Assembly (NCBI RefSeq): GCF_016862315.1 | Contig: NZ_BOMS01000005.1 | Span: 49,430-113,429 of the forward strand | Length of the DNA stretch: 64,000 nucleotides | Direction: 5' to 3' | Source of the DNA: Actinoplanes palleronii | Lineage (GTDB): Bacteria > Actinomycetota > Actinomycetes > Mycobacteriales > Micromonosporaceae | Part shown: positions 42,254 through 50,650 of the stretch, one piece after another | Position numbering within the stretch: position 1 is the first letter of the stretch | Layout: every line of letters begins with the position of its first letter | Notes under the pieces: model-generated | Databases searched by the model: none | What the model saw: the letters and a program-made list of their open reading frames with translations, nothing else | Told to the model about the DNA's origin: nothing | Program-made: the position numbers and the translations under genes

Positions 42254-43276
42254 ATGACGGCATCGCTGCTGGAGCCGGCGGCCCGGGAGTGGAAGGAGAC
42301 GCTGCACCACGTCGTCCACGACATGTACCACGTGCCCGACTACGTCGTGCTGGACGCCCGGCTGTACGGCGGTGAACCGGCCGCGTTCCACTTCGAGCGG
42401 GACGGCCGGCGGCTGCTGATCCCGCTGATCCTGCGGGAGATCCCCGGCTCGGCGCTGCGGGACGCGCTGTCGCCGTACGGATATCCCGGCCCGGTCAGCG
42501 ATGCCGCGCCGGACGACGACGACTTCTGGCGGGCGGCCTGCGCCTGCCTGGCGCAAACCCTGCGCGAGGCCGGCGTGATCTCGATGTTCGTCCGGATGCA
42601 CCCGCTGCTGAGCCCGCCGTCGCCGGTGCTCGACGAGGCCGGTGCGCTGGTCCGGCACGGCGAGACGGTCTCGATGGACCTCACGATCAGCGTCGAGCAG
42701 ATGTGGCAGCTGACCCGCAGCGACCACCGCAACCACATCAACCGGGCGAAACGCGCCGGCACCCAGGTCGTCTTCGACGACTGGGGCCGGTTGGCCGAGT
42801 GGGTCGAGGTCTATCACGACAACATGCGGCGGGTGGGCGCGGCCGATTACTACTTCTTCACGTACGACCATCTGGCCGCCCTGCACGACGCCGTGGGTGA
42901 CCACATGCACCTGGCGGTCGCGTTGGAGGGTGACGAGGTGGTCGGCGGCAACACGTTCTTCGAGTACGACGGGATCGCCACCGGATACGTCTCGTCGACC
43001 CGCCGGGCGCGCGGCCGGTACGCCGACGAGCTGCTCTACGACTCGGTGCGGCGGTGGTGCAAACAACGGGGTGCGCGGCTGTTCCACCTGGGCGGCGGCA
43101 AGGGCGGCAGCAACGACTCGCTCTTCTCGTACAAGGCCGGGTTCTCGCCGAGCCGGCACCCGTTCCACACCTGGCGCGTGGTCACCGACTCCCCGGCGTA
43201 CGAGAAATTGGTCGTGGACAAGCGGCCCGGCGCCGATCCCACGGACCTGACCGGCACCTTCCCCTCGTACCGATAA
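42254..43276 (+). CDS. FemAB-like transferase A
   Basis: 340 aa. FemAB/Acetyltransf_6 class: LIPLILREIPGSALRDALSPYGYPGP is the N-lobe signature, SDHRNHINRAKRAGTQVVFDDWG the basic helix, and ADELLYDSVRRWCKQRGARLFHLGGGKGGSNDSLFSYKAGF the C-lobe substrate patch. Starts 10 nt after the preceding stop with GAGGAG. Clearly paralogous to the protein at 44511 (same SPYGYPGPVSD, PFHTWR and KAGF/KAAF segments); the two flank an FAD monooxygenase. It likely transfers an aminoacyl or acyl group to an EPS sugar. Confidence 0.8.
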   Translation: MTASLLEPAAREWKETLHHVVHDMYHVPDYVVLDARLYGGEPAAFHFERDGRRLLIPLILREIPGSALRDALSPYGYPGPVSDAAPDDDDFWRAACACLAQTLREAGVISMFVRMHPLLSPPSPVLDEAGALVRHGETVSMDLTISVEQMWQLTRSDHRNHINRAKRAGTQVVFDDWGRLAEWVEVYHDNMRRVGAADYYFFTYDHLAALHDAVGDHMHLAVALEGDEVVGGNTFFEYDGIATGYVSSTRRARGRYADELLYDSVRRWCKQRGARLFHLGGGKGGSNDSLFSYKAGFSPSRHPFHTWRVVTDSPAYEKLVVDKRPGADPTDLTGTFPSYR

Positions 43277-43288
43277 GGAATGCCTGCC

Positions 43289-44488
43289 ATGCGGATCACC
43301 TGTGTCGGCGGCGGCCCCGCCGGTCTGTACTTCGCGGTGCTGGCGAAGCTGGCCGACCCGAGCCGGGAGATCACCGTGCTGGAGCGCGACCCGGCCGGCG
43401 TCACCTACGGCTGGGGCGTGGTCTTCTGGGACGACCTGCTCGACGACCTGTTCCGCTACGACCCGGTCAGCGCCGCCCGGATCTGGGACGCCGCCCACAA
43501 GTGGGACGAGTACGAGGTGCGCGCGGCCGGCAAACCGGTCACCCACCTCGGCGGGTACGGCTTCAGCCTGGGCCGGCACCGGCTGCTGGAGATCCTCGGC
43601 GAGCGGGCCCGGGAGCTGGGCGTGGAGATCCGCTACTCCGACGAGCTGACCGATCCGGCCCAGTTGCCGCCCGCCGACCTGACCGTGGCCTGCGACGGCG
43701 CCGGCAGCCGGCTGCGCGACCAGCACGCGGAGCACTTCGGGGCGCAGGTGGAGACCGGCCGGAACAAGTACATCTGGCTCGGCACCCCGCACGTGTTCCG
43801 CACGTTCACGTTCGGCTTCGAGCGCACCGAGGCCGGCTGGATCTGGTTCCACGCCTACCCGTTCACCGACCGGGCCAGCACGTTCATCGTCGAGTGCACC
43901 CCGGAGACCTGGGCCGGGCTGGGCCTGGACCGGATGGACTCGGCGGCCGGCAACGCCCGGCTGCAGCAGATCTTCGCCCGGCACCTGGACGGGGCGCCGC
44001 TCGACGACGCCGGGCGCGGCTGGCTGAACTTCCGGCGGGTCACCGCGGAACGCTGGGACCACGGCACCGTGGTGCTGATGGGCGACGCCGCGCACACCAC
44101 GCACTTCGCGATCGGCTCCGGCACCAAGCTGGCCATGCAGGACGCCATGGCGCTGGCCGACGCGATCGCGCTGTCCCCGCTGGCCCTGCCCGCGGCCCTG
44201 GAGCAGTACGAGCACCGCCGCAAGGTGGCCCTCGCCCCGTTGCAGCGCGCCGCGTACGCCAGCAGCGCCTGGTTCGAACGGATGCCGGAGTACGCCGAGC
44301 TGCCGGCCCGGCGGTTCTCGTACGCGCTGTCGAACCGGCGCGGCGAATACCCGGCGTGGCGGTACCTGCTGCACATGACGACGCAGAGCGCCGTCCCGCG
44401 CACGATGCTGCGCTGGACCCTGAGCGCACGACGGTGGCACCGGGCCCGGAGGCGGCCGGCCCGGCATCTCACCGCAGCAGTCCCCTGA
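43289..44488 (+). CDS. FAD-dependent monooxygenase
   Basis: 399 aa, class A flavoprotein hydroxylase. N-terminal MRITCVGGGPAGLYFAVLAK with the FAD motif GGGPAG; FSLGRHRLLEILGERA; DLTVACDGAGSRLRD (DG motif); VVLMGDAAHTTHFAIGSGTKLAMQDAMAL is the GD motif with the characteristic SGTKLAMQDA seen in salicylyl-CoA 5-hydroxylase-like proteins. ATG 43289 is chosen because AAGGA sits 9 nt upstream; ATG 43280 would have it adjacent. It hydroxylates an aromatic or acyl substrate with NAD(P)H and O2. Its position between two FemAB-like genes, with gaps of 12 and 22 nt, points to a joint modification step. Confidence 0.87.
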   Translation: MRITCVGGGPAGLYFAVLAKLADPSREITVLERDPAGVTYGWGVVFWDDLLDDLFRYDPVSAARIWDAAHKWDEYEVRAAGKPVTHLGGYGFSLGRHRLLEILGERARELGVEIRYSDELTDPAQLPPADLTVACDGAGSRLRDQHAEHFGAQVETGRNKYIWLGTPHVFRTFTFGFERTEAGWIWFHAYPFTDRASTFIVECTPETWAGLGLDRMDSAAGNARLQQIFARHLDGAPLDDAGRGWLNFRRVTAERWDHGTVVLMGDAAHTTHFAIGSGTKLAMQDAMALADAIALSPLALPAALEQYEHRRKVALAPLQRAAYASSAWFERMPEYAELPARRFSYALSNRRGEYPAWRYLLHMTTQSAVPRTMLRWTLSARRWHRARRRPARHLTAAVP

Positions 44489-44510
44489 TCCCCTCACGGA
44501 AGGAAGTCAG

Positions 44511-45524
44511 ATGGCCGAAGGTGCTCTCCTGGAACCCGACGACACCGCATGGGCCGAGGCACTGGACCGCACCCGGCACGACATCTACCACCTGCCCGGT
44601 TACGCACGGTTGGACGCCCCGCTCTCCGGCGGCACCCCGATGGCGTTCCGCTACGACGAGGCCGACCACGTCCTGATCATCCCGCTGATCCTGCGTCCGG
44701 TGCCGGAGACCGGGCTGCAGGACGCCGTCTCCCCGTACGGCTATCCCGGGCCGGTCAGCGACGTCGCGCCGGTCAACACCGGTTTCTGGGCCCGCGCCGC
44801 CCGGGCCATGGTCGAGTTGCTGCGCGCCCACGGGGTGGTCACCGCGTTCACCCGGCTGCATCCGCTGCTGCCCGCGCCCCGGCTGTCGCTGGAGACGGTG
44901 GGCACGCTGGTCAACCACGGCGAGACCGTCTCGCTCGACCTGACCCGGAGCACCGAGCAGCTCTGGCAGGAGACCCACCGCAGTCATCGCAACCAGATCG
45001 GCAAGGCGAAACGGGCGGGCGTCGCGGTCACCTTCGACGACTGGGCGCGGTTCGACGTGTGGATCGACACGTACCACGCGACGATGCGGCGGGTCGGCGC
45101 CCGTGCCTTCTACTTCTTCGACCGGGAGCACTTCCACCGGCTGCGCGACGCTCTGGGCGGGCATCTGCACCTGGCCACCGCGGTCCGGGACGGCGAGGTG
45201 CTCGGCGGCAACCTGTTCTTCGAGTACGCCGGGATGATGCACACCCACCTGCAGTCGACCCGGGACGGGCAGATCTTCCACGCCGACAAGCTGCTCTACC
45301 ACGAGGTGCGGCTCTGGGGCCGGGAGCGCGGCAACCGGGTGTACCACCTGGGCGGCGGGCTGGGCGGGTCGGACGACTCGCTGTTCCGGTACAAGGCCGC
45401 GTTCGGGGCCGGGCGGCAGCCGTTCCACACCTGGCGGCTGATCACCGATCCGGCGGCGTACCAGCGGCTCGCCGGGGCGCCGACCGCGGCGGCACTGTCC
45501 GGGAGGTTCCCGCCGTACCGATAA
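44511..45524 (+). CDS. FemAB-like transferase B
   Basis: 337 aa paralog of the protein at 42254: MAFRYDEADHVLIIPLILRPVPETG, SPYGYPGPVSDVAPVN, SHRNQIGKAKRAGVAVTFDDWA, GNRVYHLGGGLGGSDDSLFRYKAAFG. The motif HLGGGxGGSxDSLF-YKA-F is shared exactly, so they derive from one duplication; identity by eye is about 45%. AGGAAGTCAG precedes the ATG. The division between the two paralogs may be attachment of two different residues, or sequential addition as FemA/FemB do to a growing peptide. Last EPS gene of block one; a hairpin follows at 45533. Confidence 0.8.
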   Translation: MAEGALLEPDDTAWAEALDRTRHDIYHLPGYARLDAPLSGGTPMAFRYDEADHVLIIPLILRPVPETGLQDAVSPYGYPGPVSDVAPVNTGFWARAARAMVELLRAHGVVTAFTRLHPLLPAPRLSLETVGTLVNHGETVSLDLTRSTEQLWQETHRSHRNQIGKAKRAGVAVTFDDWARFDVWIDTYHATMRRVGARAFYFFDREHFHRLRDALGGHLHLATAVRDGEVLGGNLFFEYAGMMHTHLQSTRDGQIFHADKLLYHEVRLWGRERGNRVYHLGGGLGGSDDSLFRYKAAFGAGRQPFHTWRLITDPAAYQRLAGAPTAAALSGRFPPYR

Positions 45525-45532
45525 AGGTCTCA

Positions 45533-45550
45533 GGTCGGCTCCGGCCGACC
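45533..45550 (+). terminator. Weak hairpin after EPS block one
   Basis: GGTCGGC (45533-45539) pairs with GCCGACC (45544-45550), loop TCCG; no T-run. May end the EPS transcript or lie in the leader of the GGDEF gene that starts at 45564. Confidence 0.4.
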
Positions 45551-45563
45551 CGATGGGTGCCGC

Positions 45564-47012
45564 ATGGTGCAGAGGCGACGACAGGCAGGCACGGCCGTCG
45601 TCCTCGTCGCCCTGTACCTGCTGGTGGTGCGGGTCCTCCCGATCCCGGAGCTGGTCGCCGGGCGGATCAGCCAGCTCGCGCTGGTCATTGTCGGGCTGGT
45701 GGTGACGGTGGCCTGGTCACGCTCCGCGGTCCGGGCGACCGGCCGGATGCGGGTCGGACTGGCCGTGTGGGGTGTGGCCGGCGCGGGCTGGACCACCGGC
45801 CAGGTCCTCTGGCTGGCCGGCGGCTGGGAGATCGGTGGCGGGCCGATCAGCCCGGCCGGGCAGGCCGGCTTCGCGGTCACCATGGTCGGCGCGCCACTGG
45901 CCGCCGTGCTGCTGGTCGGCCGGCCGTCGGCGAGCCTGCGCACGCTCTTCGACGCGCTGCTGATCGGGACGTCGCTGTTCTTCGTGATCTGGGCGCTGAT
46001 CCTCGGTCCGCAGTACCGGGCCGGCGCGCCCGAGATCGGCACTGTCGTCTACGCGGTCGCCGACGTGGTCATCCTGAGCCTGCTGCTCCTGCTGCTGGCG
46101 GATGCCGGTCCGGCGCTGCGCACCCCGTTGGAGATCGCCGCGATCGGCATCGTGGTGCAGTTCGCGGCGGACACCGTCTTCGCCTACGAGGTGGTCAACG
46201 GCAGCTACCGGTTCGGCGCGCTGCCCGACCTGCTGTGGCTGACCGCGTTCACGATCCTCGCGGTCGGCGCGCCGCACCGCACCGAGCTGCGCGGCGTGAC
46301 CCGGCTCAGCGACGGCGGGCGGCCGCGGGCGTACCTGCCGTACGTGCCGTTCGCGCTGGCCTTCCTCACCGGCTCCACGATGATCGTCACCGGTCAGGAA
46401 CTGGACCGGATGCTGGCCGGGCTGAGCATGACGCTCACCGGGCTGGTGGTGTTCCGCCAGATGCTGATCCTCGGCGACAACCGCTCGCTGACCCGGCAGC
46501 TCTCCACGCTCGTCGACGACCTGCGGTTCCGGGCCGACCACGACGCGCTCACCGGGCTGGCCAACCGCGCCCGGTTCGAGGAGATCACCGAACGGGCGCT
46601 GGAGCCGGGCGCCGACCGGGCGGTCGCGGTGCTGCTGCTGGACCTGGACGGGTTCAAGCCGGTGAACGACACGTACGGGCACGACGCCGGGGACCGGGTG
46701 CTGGTCGAGGTGGCACGGCGGCTGCGCGGCGCGGCCGGGCCGGACGACATGGTGGCCCGGCTCGGCGGCGACGAGTTCGCGGTGCTGACCGGGGACGACC
46801 CCGGGCCGGTCGCCGATCGGGTGCTCGCCACGTTCCGGACACCGTTCGACGTGGGGCCCGGGCAGGCGCGGATCGGTGCCAGTGTCGGGGTGGCCGCCGG
46901 CCGGCCCGGCGGGCGCGGGGTCGGTCAGCTGGTGCGGGACGCCGACCTGGCCATGTACGAGGCAAAACGCAGCGGTCGCAATAAAGTGGTGTCGGCCGGC
47001 CGGGCGGCGTGA
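45564..47012 (+). CDS. Membrane diguanylate cyclase (GGDEF)
   Basis: 482 aa. The N-terminal half has about eight to nine membrane segments (from TAVVLVALYLLVVRVLPIPE to LAFLTGSTMIVTG, residue 280), an unassigned integral sensor. A short coiled helix (about 295-325) precedes the GGDEF domain: ADHDALTGLANRARFEE, LLLDLDGFKPVNDTYGHDAGD, VARLGGDEFAVL (motif about 401-405) and VGVAAGRPG. All catalytic residues are kept; the Arg of the inhibitory RxxD site before GGDEF is Ala here, so product inhibition is probably lost. It makes cyclic di-GMP, often a switch for EPS production. No clear ribosome site before ATG 45564. Confidence 0.93.
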   Translation: MVQRRRQAGTAVVLVALYLLVVRVLPIPELVAGRISQLALVIVGLVVTVAWSRSAVRATGRMRVGLAVWGVAGAGWTTGQVLWLAGGWEIGGGPISPAGQAGFAVTMVGAPLAAVLLVGRPSASLRTLFDALLIGTSLFFVIWALILGPQYRAGAPEIGTVVYAVADVVILSLLLLLLADAGPALRTPLEIAAIGIVVQFAADTVFAYEVVNGSYRFGALPDLLWLTAFTILAVGAPHRTELRGVTRLSDGGRPRAYLPYVPFALAFLTGSTMIVTGQELDRMLAGLSMTLTGLVVFRQMLILGDNRSLTRQLSTLVDDLRFRADHDALTGLANRARFEEITERALEPGADRAVAVLLLDLDGFKPVNDTYGHDAGDRVLVEVARRLRGAAGPDDMVARLGGDEFAVLTGDDPGPVADRVLATFRTPFDVGPGQARIGASVGVAAGRPGGRGVGQLVRDADLAMYEAKRSGRNKVVSAGRAA

Positions 47013-50000
47013 CCACAATGATCACCATGCTCCCCGCGACCCGGACCCTGCTGGACTCGCTCGACCCGCTGCCGTACCGGGACCGGATGCGCCACCTCGC
47101 CGACTGGGCGCGGACCGCGCCGGACCGGGCCGAGGTCTGCGCCGAGCTGCGCGCCGGCGACGGATACGCCCGCCACCTCGCCCTGGTCGCGGCGCTCGTC
47201 GTCGACGACCGGGCGGCGATCGACGCGGCGACCCGGGACCCGCTGCCGGGGCTGCGGTCGGTCGCGCTCACCGCGGCGCTGCGGGCCGGGCGGCTCACCG
47301 GGCGGGTCGCCGAACTGGCCGCGATGGACCGGCGGCGGATCTACCGGACGCTGCGGGTCAGCCCCGCTCCGGCGATCGCCGACGCCCTGATCGGCGAGAT
47401 CCGCGCGGAGTACGGCGACGACGAGGCGGCCGCGCTGCTCCCGGCCTGCGGCGAGGCGACCGTACGTGACCTGCTGCCCGACCTCGCGCACGCGGCCCGC
47501 CTGGACCGGCTGGCCCGCCGCCGCCCCGAGCTGATGGCCGCGTACGCGGCGGACACCCTCGCCGCCGCTCACCCGGAGTCGCGGGCCCGGGAGTGGGAGC
47601 GGCTGGCCGCGGCGGTCCTGGCCCTGGCACCGTCGCTCGCCCTCGACCTGCTGGAACGTTTCCCCCCGGAGGACCGTCTGCCGGGCGACCCGGCCGGGTA
47701 CGGCGTGCTCGCCACGCACGCGCCCGCGCGAGTGGCCCGCCTGTTCGCGGCGCCCGCCCGGACCGGCTGGCTGCGGCGGATCACGCTGCCGCCGTCCCTG
47801 CTGCGCCGGCTCGTGGTGCTGCCCGACACGGACCTGGTTCCGCTGGCCCGGCGGCTCGCCTCGATCGCGCCGCTGCTGCGGGTGCTGGCACCGGCCCGCC
47901 GTCCGGCGCTCTACGACGCCGTGCTCGCCGAGCAGGATCCCGACCGGAGCCGTACGCGGCACGACCTGCTGGACCTGTTGCCGGCCAACACCCGGGTGCT
48001 GGAGGCCCGGCGGATGCTCACGGTGGACACGGTGCGTGCCGACGAGGACCTGACGCTGCAGGTGAGCGCGTACCTGGACTGGCCCTCGGCGTCCGCCGCG
48101 CTGGAGGTCGCGACCCGGGCCGGCGACCCCGGCGTGCGGGCGCGGGCGTACTTCCGGCTGGTCGAGGCCGCCGGGCGGTCCCGCGACCCGGACGTGGTGG
48201 CCGCCGTGGTCACCCGGCTCACCGGCCTGCGCAACGAGCAGGACCCGGTACGCGCCGCCGCGCTCATGGCGCTGGCCGAGGTGGCCCGCCTGCTCACCGC
48301 CGGTGTCGCGGCCGCGCTGACCCGGCTCACCGCCGACGCCGTCGACGCCCGGGACACGTCGGTGCAGACCACCGCCGCGCTCAGCCGGCTGGCCGTGGAA
48401 ACCCTGCGACACCACGTCGAGGTGCCCGAGCTGCGGGACTGGGCGCTGCTCACCATCGGCCGGATCGGCGGCGACAGCCGCATGCCGGTGCTGGCCCGCT
48501 TCGACCTGACGCTGCGCCGCGGCCAGGAGACCCTGGTCTTCGCCGCGCTGCGCGACTGGGTGGAATCCCACCTGGACCGCGGCTCCCATGCCCCGCTGTT
48601 CGTGCTGACCGCCGCGCTCGGCCGGCGCGCGTGGCAGCTGCCCGGCCTGCAGGAGCTGCTGCACCGGGCGACCGGGCCCCGGGTCGCGGACGCGGAGGCG
48701 AGACAGGCGATCGAGTTCTGGCTCGCCGACCCGCGGACCCGCCCGGCCCGGGTGGCCGAGGTGCTCGCGGCCGACCCGTCCGCGGCGACGATCCCGGTGG
48801 TCTGGCAGACGCTCTGCGCCCGGCGCACCGACCTGCTCGACCGGGTGCTGTCCGGCCGGGTGCGCGGGCGGTTCGTCCAGGCCGGGGTCCGCTGGGCACC
48901 GCCCTGGCCGACGCACGTCACCCGGTGGCTGCCACGGCAGCAGGCGAAGCTCGTCGAGGTGCTGGCGTTCGTGCTGGCCGACACCGGGGTGGACGTCTGG
49001 CATCGGGCGACCGCGGTCCGGGCCGCCGCGGCGGCCGGGGTGCCCGGACGCGAGCTGCTGCTCCGATACGCCGACGCGGACGAGGTGCCGATCGCGGAGG
49101 CGGCGCTGGGCGCGCTGGTCTGGACCGACCGGCCGGACCTGGCGCTGCCGGTGCTGCTCGCGCACGCCGGCGACGACCGGGCCCGGGTGGCGATGTACGC
49201 CGCGGCCCGAGCCGCCAAACACCTCCCACCGGCCGATCTGACCGAGCCGTTCGCCGCCCTGCTGAGCGGCCCCGCCAAGGTCACCAGCCGGAAGGAGGCG
49301 GTGCGGATCCTGGCCCGGTACGGCCCGCCCTCCTCGATCGACCGGCTGCTCGCCGTGTACACCGCGCCGGACCAGCACCGCGACGTGCGCGCCGCGATCG
49401 CCGGCGCGGCCCGGCAGCGCCTCGACCGGGAGGCGAGCTGGGCGATGCTGGACCACGCCGTCGGCGGCAGCCGGGAGGAGCGCGCCGCGGTCCTGGCCGC
49501 CATGCCCTACGCGATCCCGGCCCGGCACCGCCCCCGCTACGCCGCGCTGGTCGTCGCCGCGTGCCGGGCCGACGACCGGGAGGTCCGGCGGGCCGCGTTC
49601 GGCGTGCTGCACCACTGGTCCCGCTGGGCCGGCGACACCACCGACCTGCTGGTGGAGCGGCTCACCGACCTGGACGAGCCGCTGGCCCACGTCCAGGTCG
49701 CGGTCCTGCTGTCCGGCACCGGCTACACCGCGCTGGGCCGGGCCCTGGCCCGGATGGCCGAGGTGACCGACGCCGACGCCCGGCCCGGCACCGACCTGCC
49801 GGCCCGGCGGCGGATCGAGGTGCTGGCGAAGGGCGCGTCCGCGCTGGGCCACGCGCTCGGCTCGGACGCCGACCGGTCGGTGCCGCTCGCGGCGATCCGG
49901 GAACTGGCCGCCCGCCCCGGCTACCGGGCCGTCGCGCTGACCGCGCTGCTCGACCTGGGCAGTCTGGAGATCCTGGTGGAGCTCGCCGACCGGTGCGCGG

Positions 50001-50269
50001 GGCACCCGGTGATCGCGGCCCGGGTCGCCGACCGGATCGGCCGGCGCCTGCGGAACGAACGGGCGTTCCCCTCCCCGGCGGTCCTGCAGGAGCTGATCGA
50101 GCGGCTGATCTGGCGCGAGGACCTGGCCGGCGGGCTGTTCGCCGTGCAGCTGGTCGGGATCGGCGCCGCGCACGGGTGGGCCGGGCGCTGGCGGGACCTG
50201 GTGCAGGCGCTGCGCTCGCACCCCAACCCGGACGTCCGCGACGACGCCCTCGCCATCACGATGTCCTGA
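47009..50269 (+). CDS. Giant HEAT-repeat-like protein
   Basis: 1086 aa, almost entirely antiparallel helix pairs, with short motifs such as DPVRAAALMALAEVARLL, AGDDRARVAMYAAARAAKHL, DHRDVRAAIAGAARQRLD and DREVRRAAFGVLHHW spaced 35-40 residues apart, the HEAT/Armadillo-type pattern (Asp-x-x-Val-Arg at helix starts). No membrane segment, signal or catalytic motif. GTG 47009 overlaps the GGDEF stop (GTGA); ATGs at 47018 and 47027 are alternatives. Such scaffolds bind proteins or nucleic acids. Tight coupling to a diguanylate cyclase makes a c-di-GMP signalling partner or localised scaffold plausible. Not recognised as a named family. Confidence 0.8.
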   Translation: MTTMITMLPATRTLLDSLDPLPYRDRMRHLADWARTAPDRAEVCAELRAGDGYARHLALVAALVVDDRAAIDAATRDPLPGLRSVALTAALRAGRLTGRVAELAAMDRRRIYRTLRVSPAPAIADALIGEIRAEYGDDEAAALLPACGEATVRDLLPDLAHAARLDRLARRRPELMAAYAADTLAAAHPESRAREWERLAAAVLALAPSLALDLLERFPPEDRLPGDPAGYGVLATHAPARVARLFAAPARTGWLRRITLPPSLLRRLVVLPDTDLVPLARRLASIAPLLRVLAPARRPALYDAVLAEQDPDRSRTRHDLLDLLPANTRVLEARRMLTVDTVRADEDLTLQVSAYLDWPSASAALEVATRAGDPGVRARAYFRLVEAAGRSRDPDVVAAVVTRLTGLRNEQDPVRAAALMALAEVARLLTAGVAAALTRLTADAVDARDTSVQTTAALSRLAVETLRHHVEVPELRDWALLTIGRIGGDSRMPVLARFDLTLRRGQETLVFAALRDWVESHLDRGSHAPLFVLTAALGRRAWQLPGLQELLHRATGPRVADAEARQAIEFWLADPRTRPARVAEVLAADPSAATIPVVWQTLCARRTDLLDRVLSGRVRGRFVQAGVRWAPPWPTHVTRWLPRQQAKLVEVLAFVLADTGVDVWHRATAVRAAAAAGVPGRELLLRYADADEVPIAEAALGALVWTDRPDLALPVLLAHAGDDRARVAMYAAARAAKHLPPADLTEPFAALLSGPAKVTSRKEAVRILARYGPPSSIDRLLAVYTAPDQHRDVRAAIAGAARQRLDREASWAMLDHAVGGSREERAAVLAAMPYAIPARHRPRYAALVVAACRADDREVRRAAFGVLHHWSRWAGDTTDLLVERLTDLDEPLAHVQVAVLLSGTGYTALGRALARMAEVTDADARPGTDLPARRRIEVLAKGASALGHALGSDADRSVPLAAIRELAARPGYRAVALTALLDLGSLEILVELADRCAGHPVIAARVADRIGRRLRNERAFPSPAVLQELIERLIWREDLAGGLFAVQLVGIGAAHGWAGRWRDLVQALRSHPNPDVRDDALAITMS

Positions 50270-50315
50270 CGCCCGACCGCCGCCGGTCCGGGCCACGGCG
50301 CGGCTCGGGGTTCTC

Positions 50316-50525
50316 GGCTGGTGCTGAGGGGTGCTTCAAGACGGTCGAGACACCCCTGAGAACCAGCCGACCACCGGGAGGCGCGTGGCGGCCCGGACCC
50401 GGGACCGCGTAGCGCAGGACCGATGACCGGGAGGCGCGTGGCGGCCCGGACCCGGGACCGCGTCGCGTTCGCCTCACGGGCGGGACGTGGCTCGTAGCCT
50501 ACGGACGGGCGCCGGGTATTCGTAC
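50316..50525. repeat. 53-nt palindrome, 37-nt duplication and shared end
   Basis: 50316-50368 is a copy of the 53-nt palindromic repeat (GGCTGG...CCAGCC). It is followed by a perfect 37-nt direct repeat (50374-50410 and 50427-50463, 53-nt period). At 50486-50525 a 40-nt block beginning CGTGGCTCGTAGCC and ending TATTCGTAC matches 18671-18710 with three to four differences. The core-to-end order is the same as at 18558-18710, so this is a second member of the element lacking the left arm. Lies 47 nt after the HEAT-like gene stop. Confidence 0.8.
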
Positions 50526-50540
50526 CACATCGGTGTGGTA
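50523..50540. promoter_or_regulatory. Palindrome upstream of dioxygenase
   Basis: TACCACA-TCGG-TGTGGTA, perfect 7-bp arms, 111 nt before the dioxygenase ATG at the outer edge of the repeat element. Candidate operator or promoter-proximal dyad; no regulator nearby. Confidence 0.4.
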
Positions 50541-50650
50541 TGACCCAGTGGATATGGGCCGTGGGCGGACCGCGGAGATCAACCACAGGTCATTCATAGA
50601 CTTCGATGTTTTGCTCTGCTCGTCATCCCCCATCCCCGAGGAGGAGAGCC

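Noticed and set aside
46925..50296. Very long open frames antisense to real genes, for example a 1123-codon frame opposite the HEAT-like gene
   Set aside because: High GC content keeps stop codons rare in the opposite frames; composition is Arg/Gly/Pro/His-rich with no domain, while the other strand shows real motifs.
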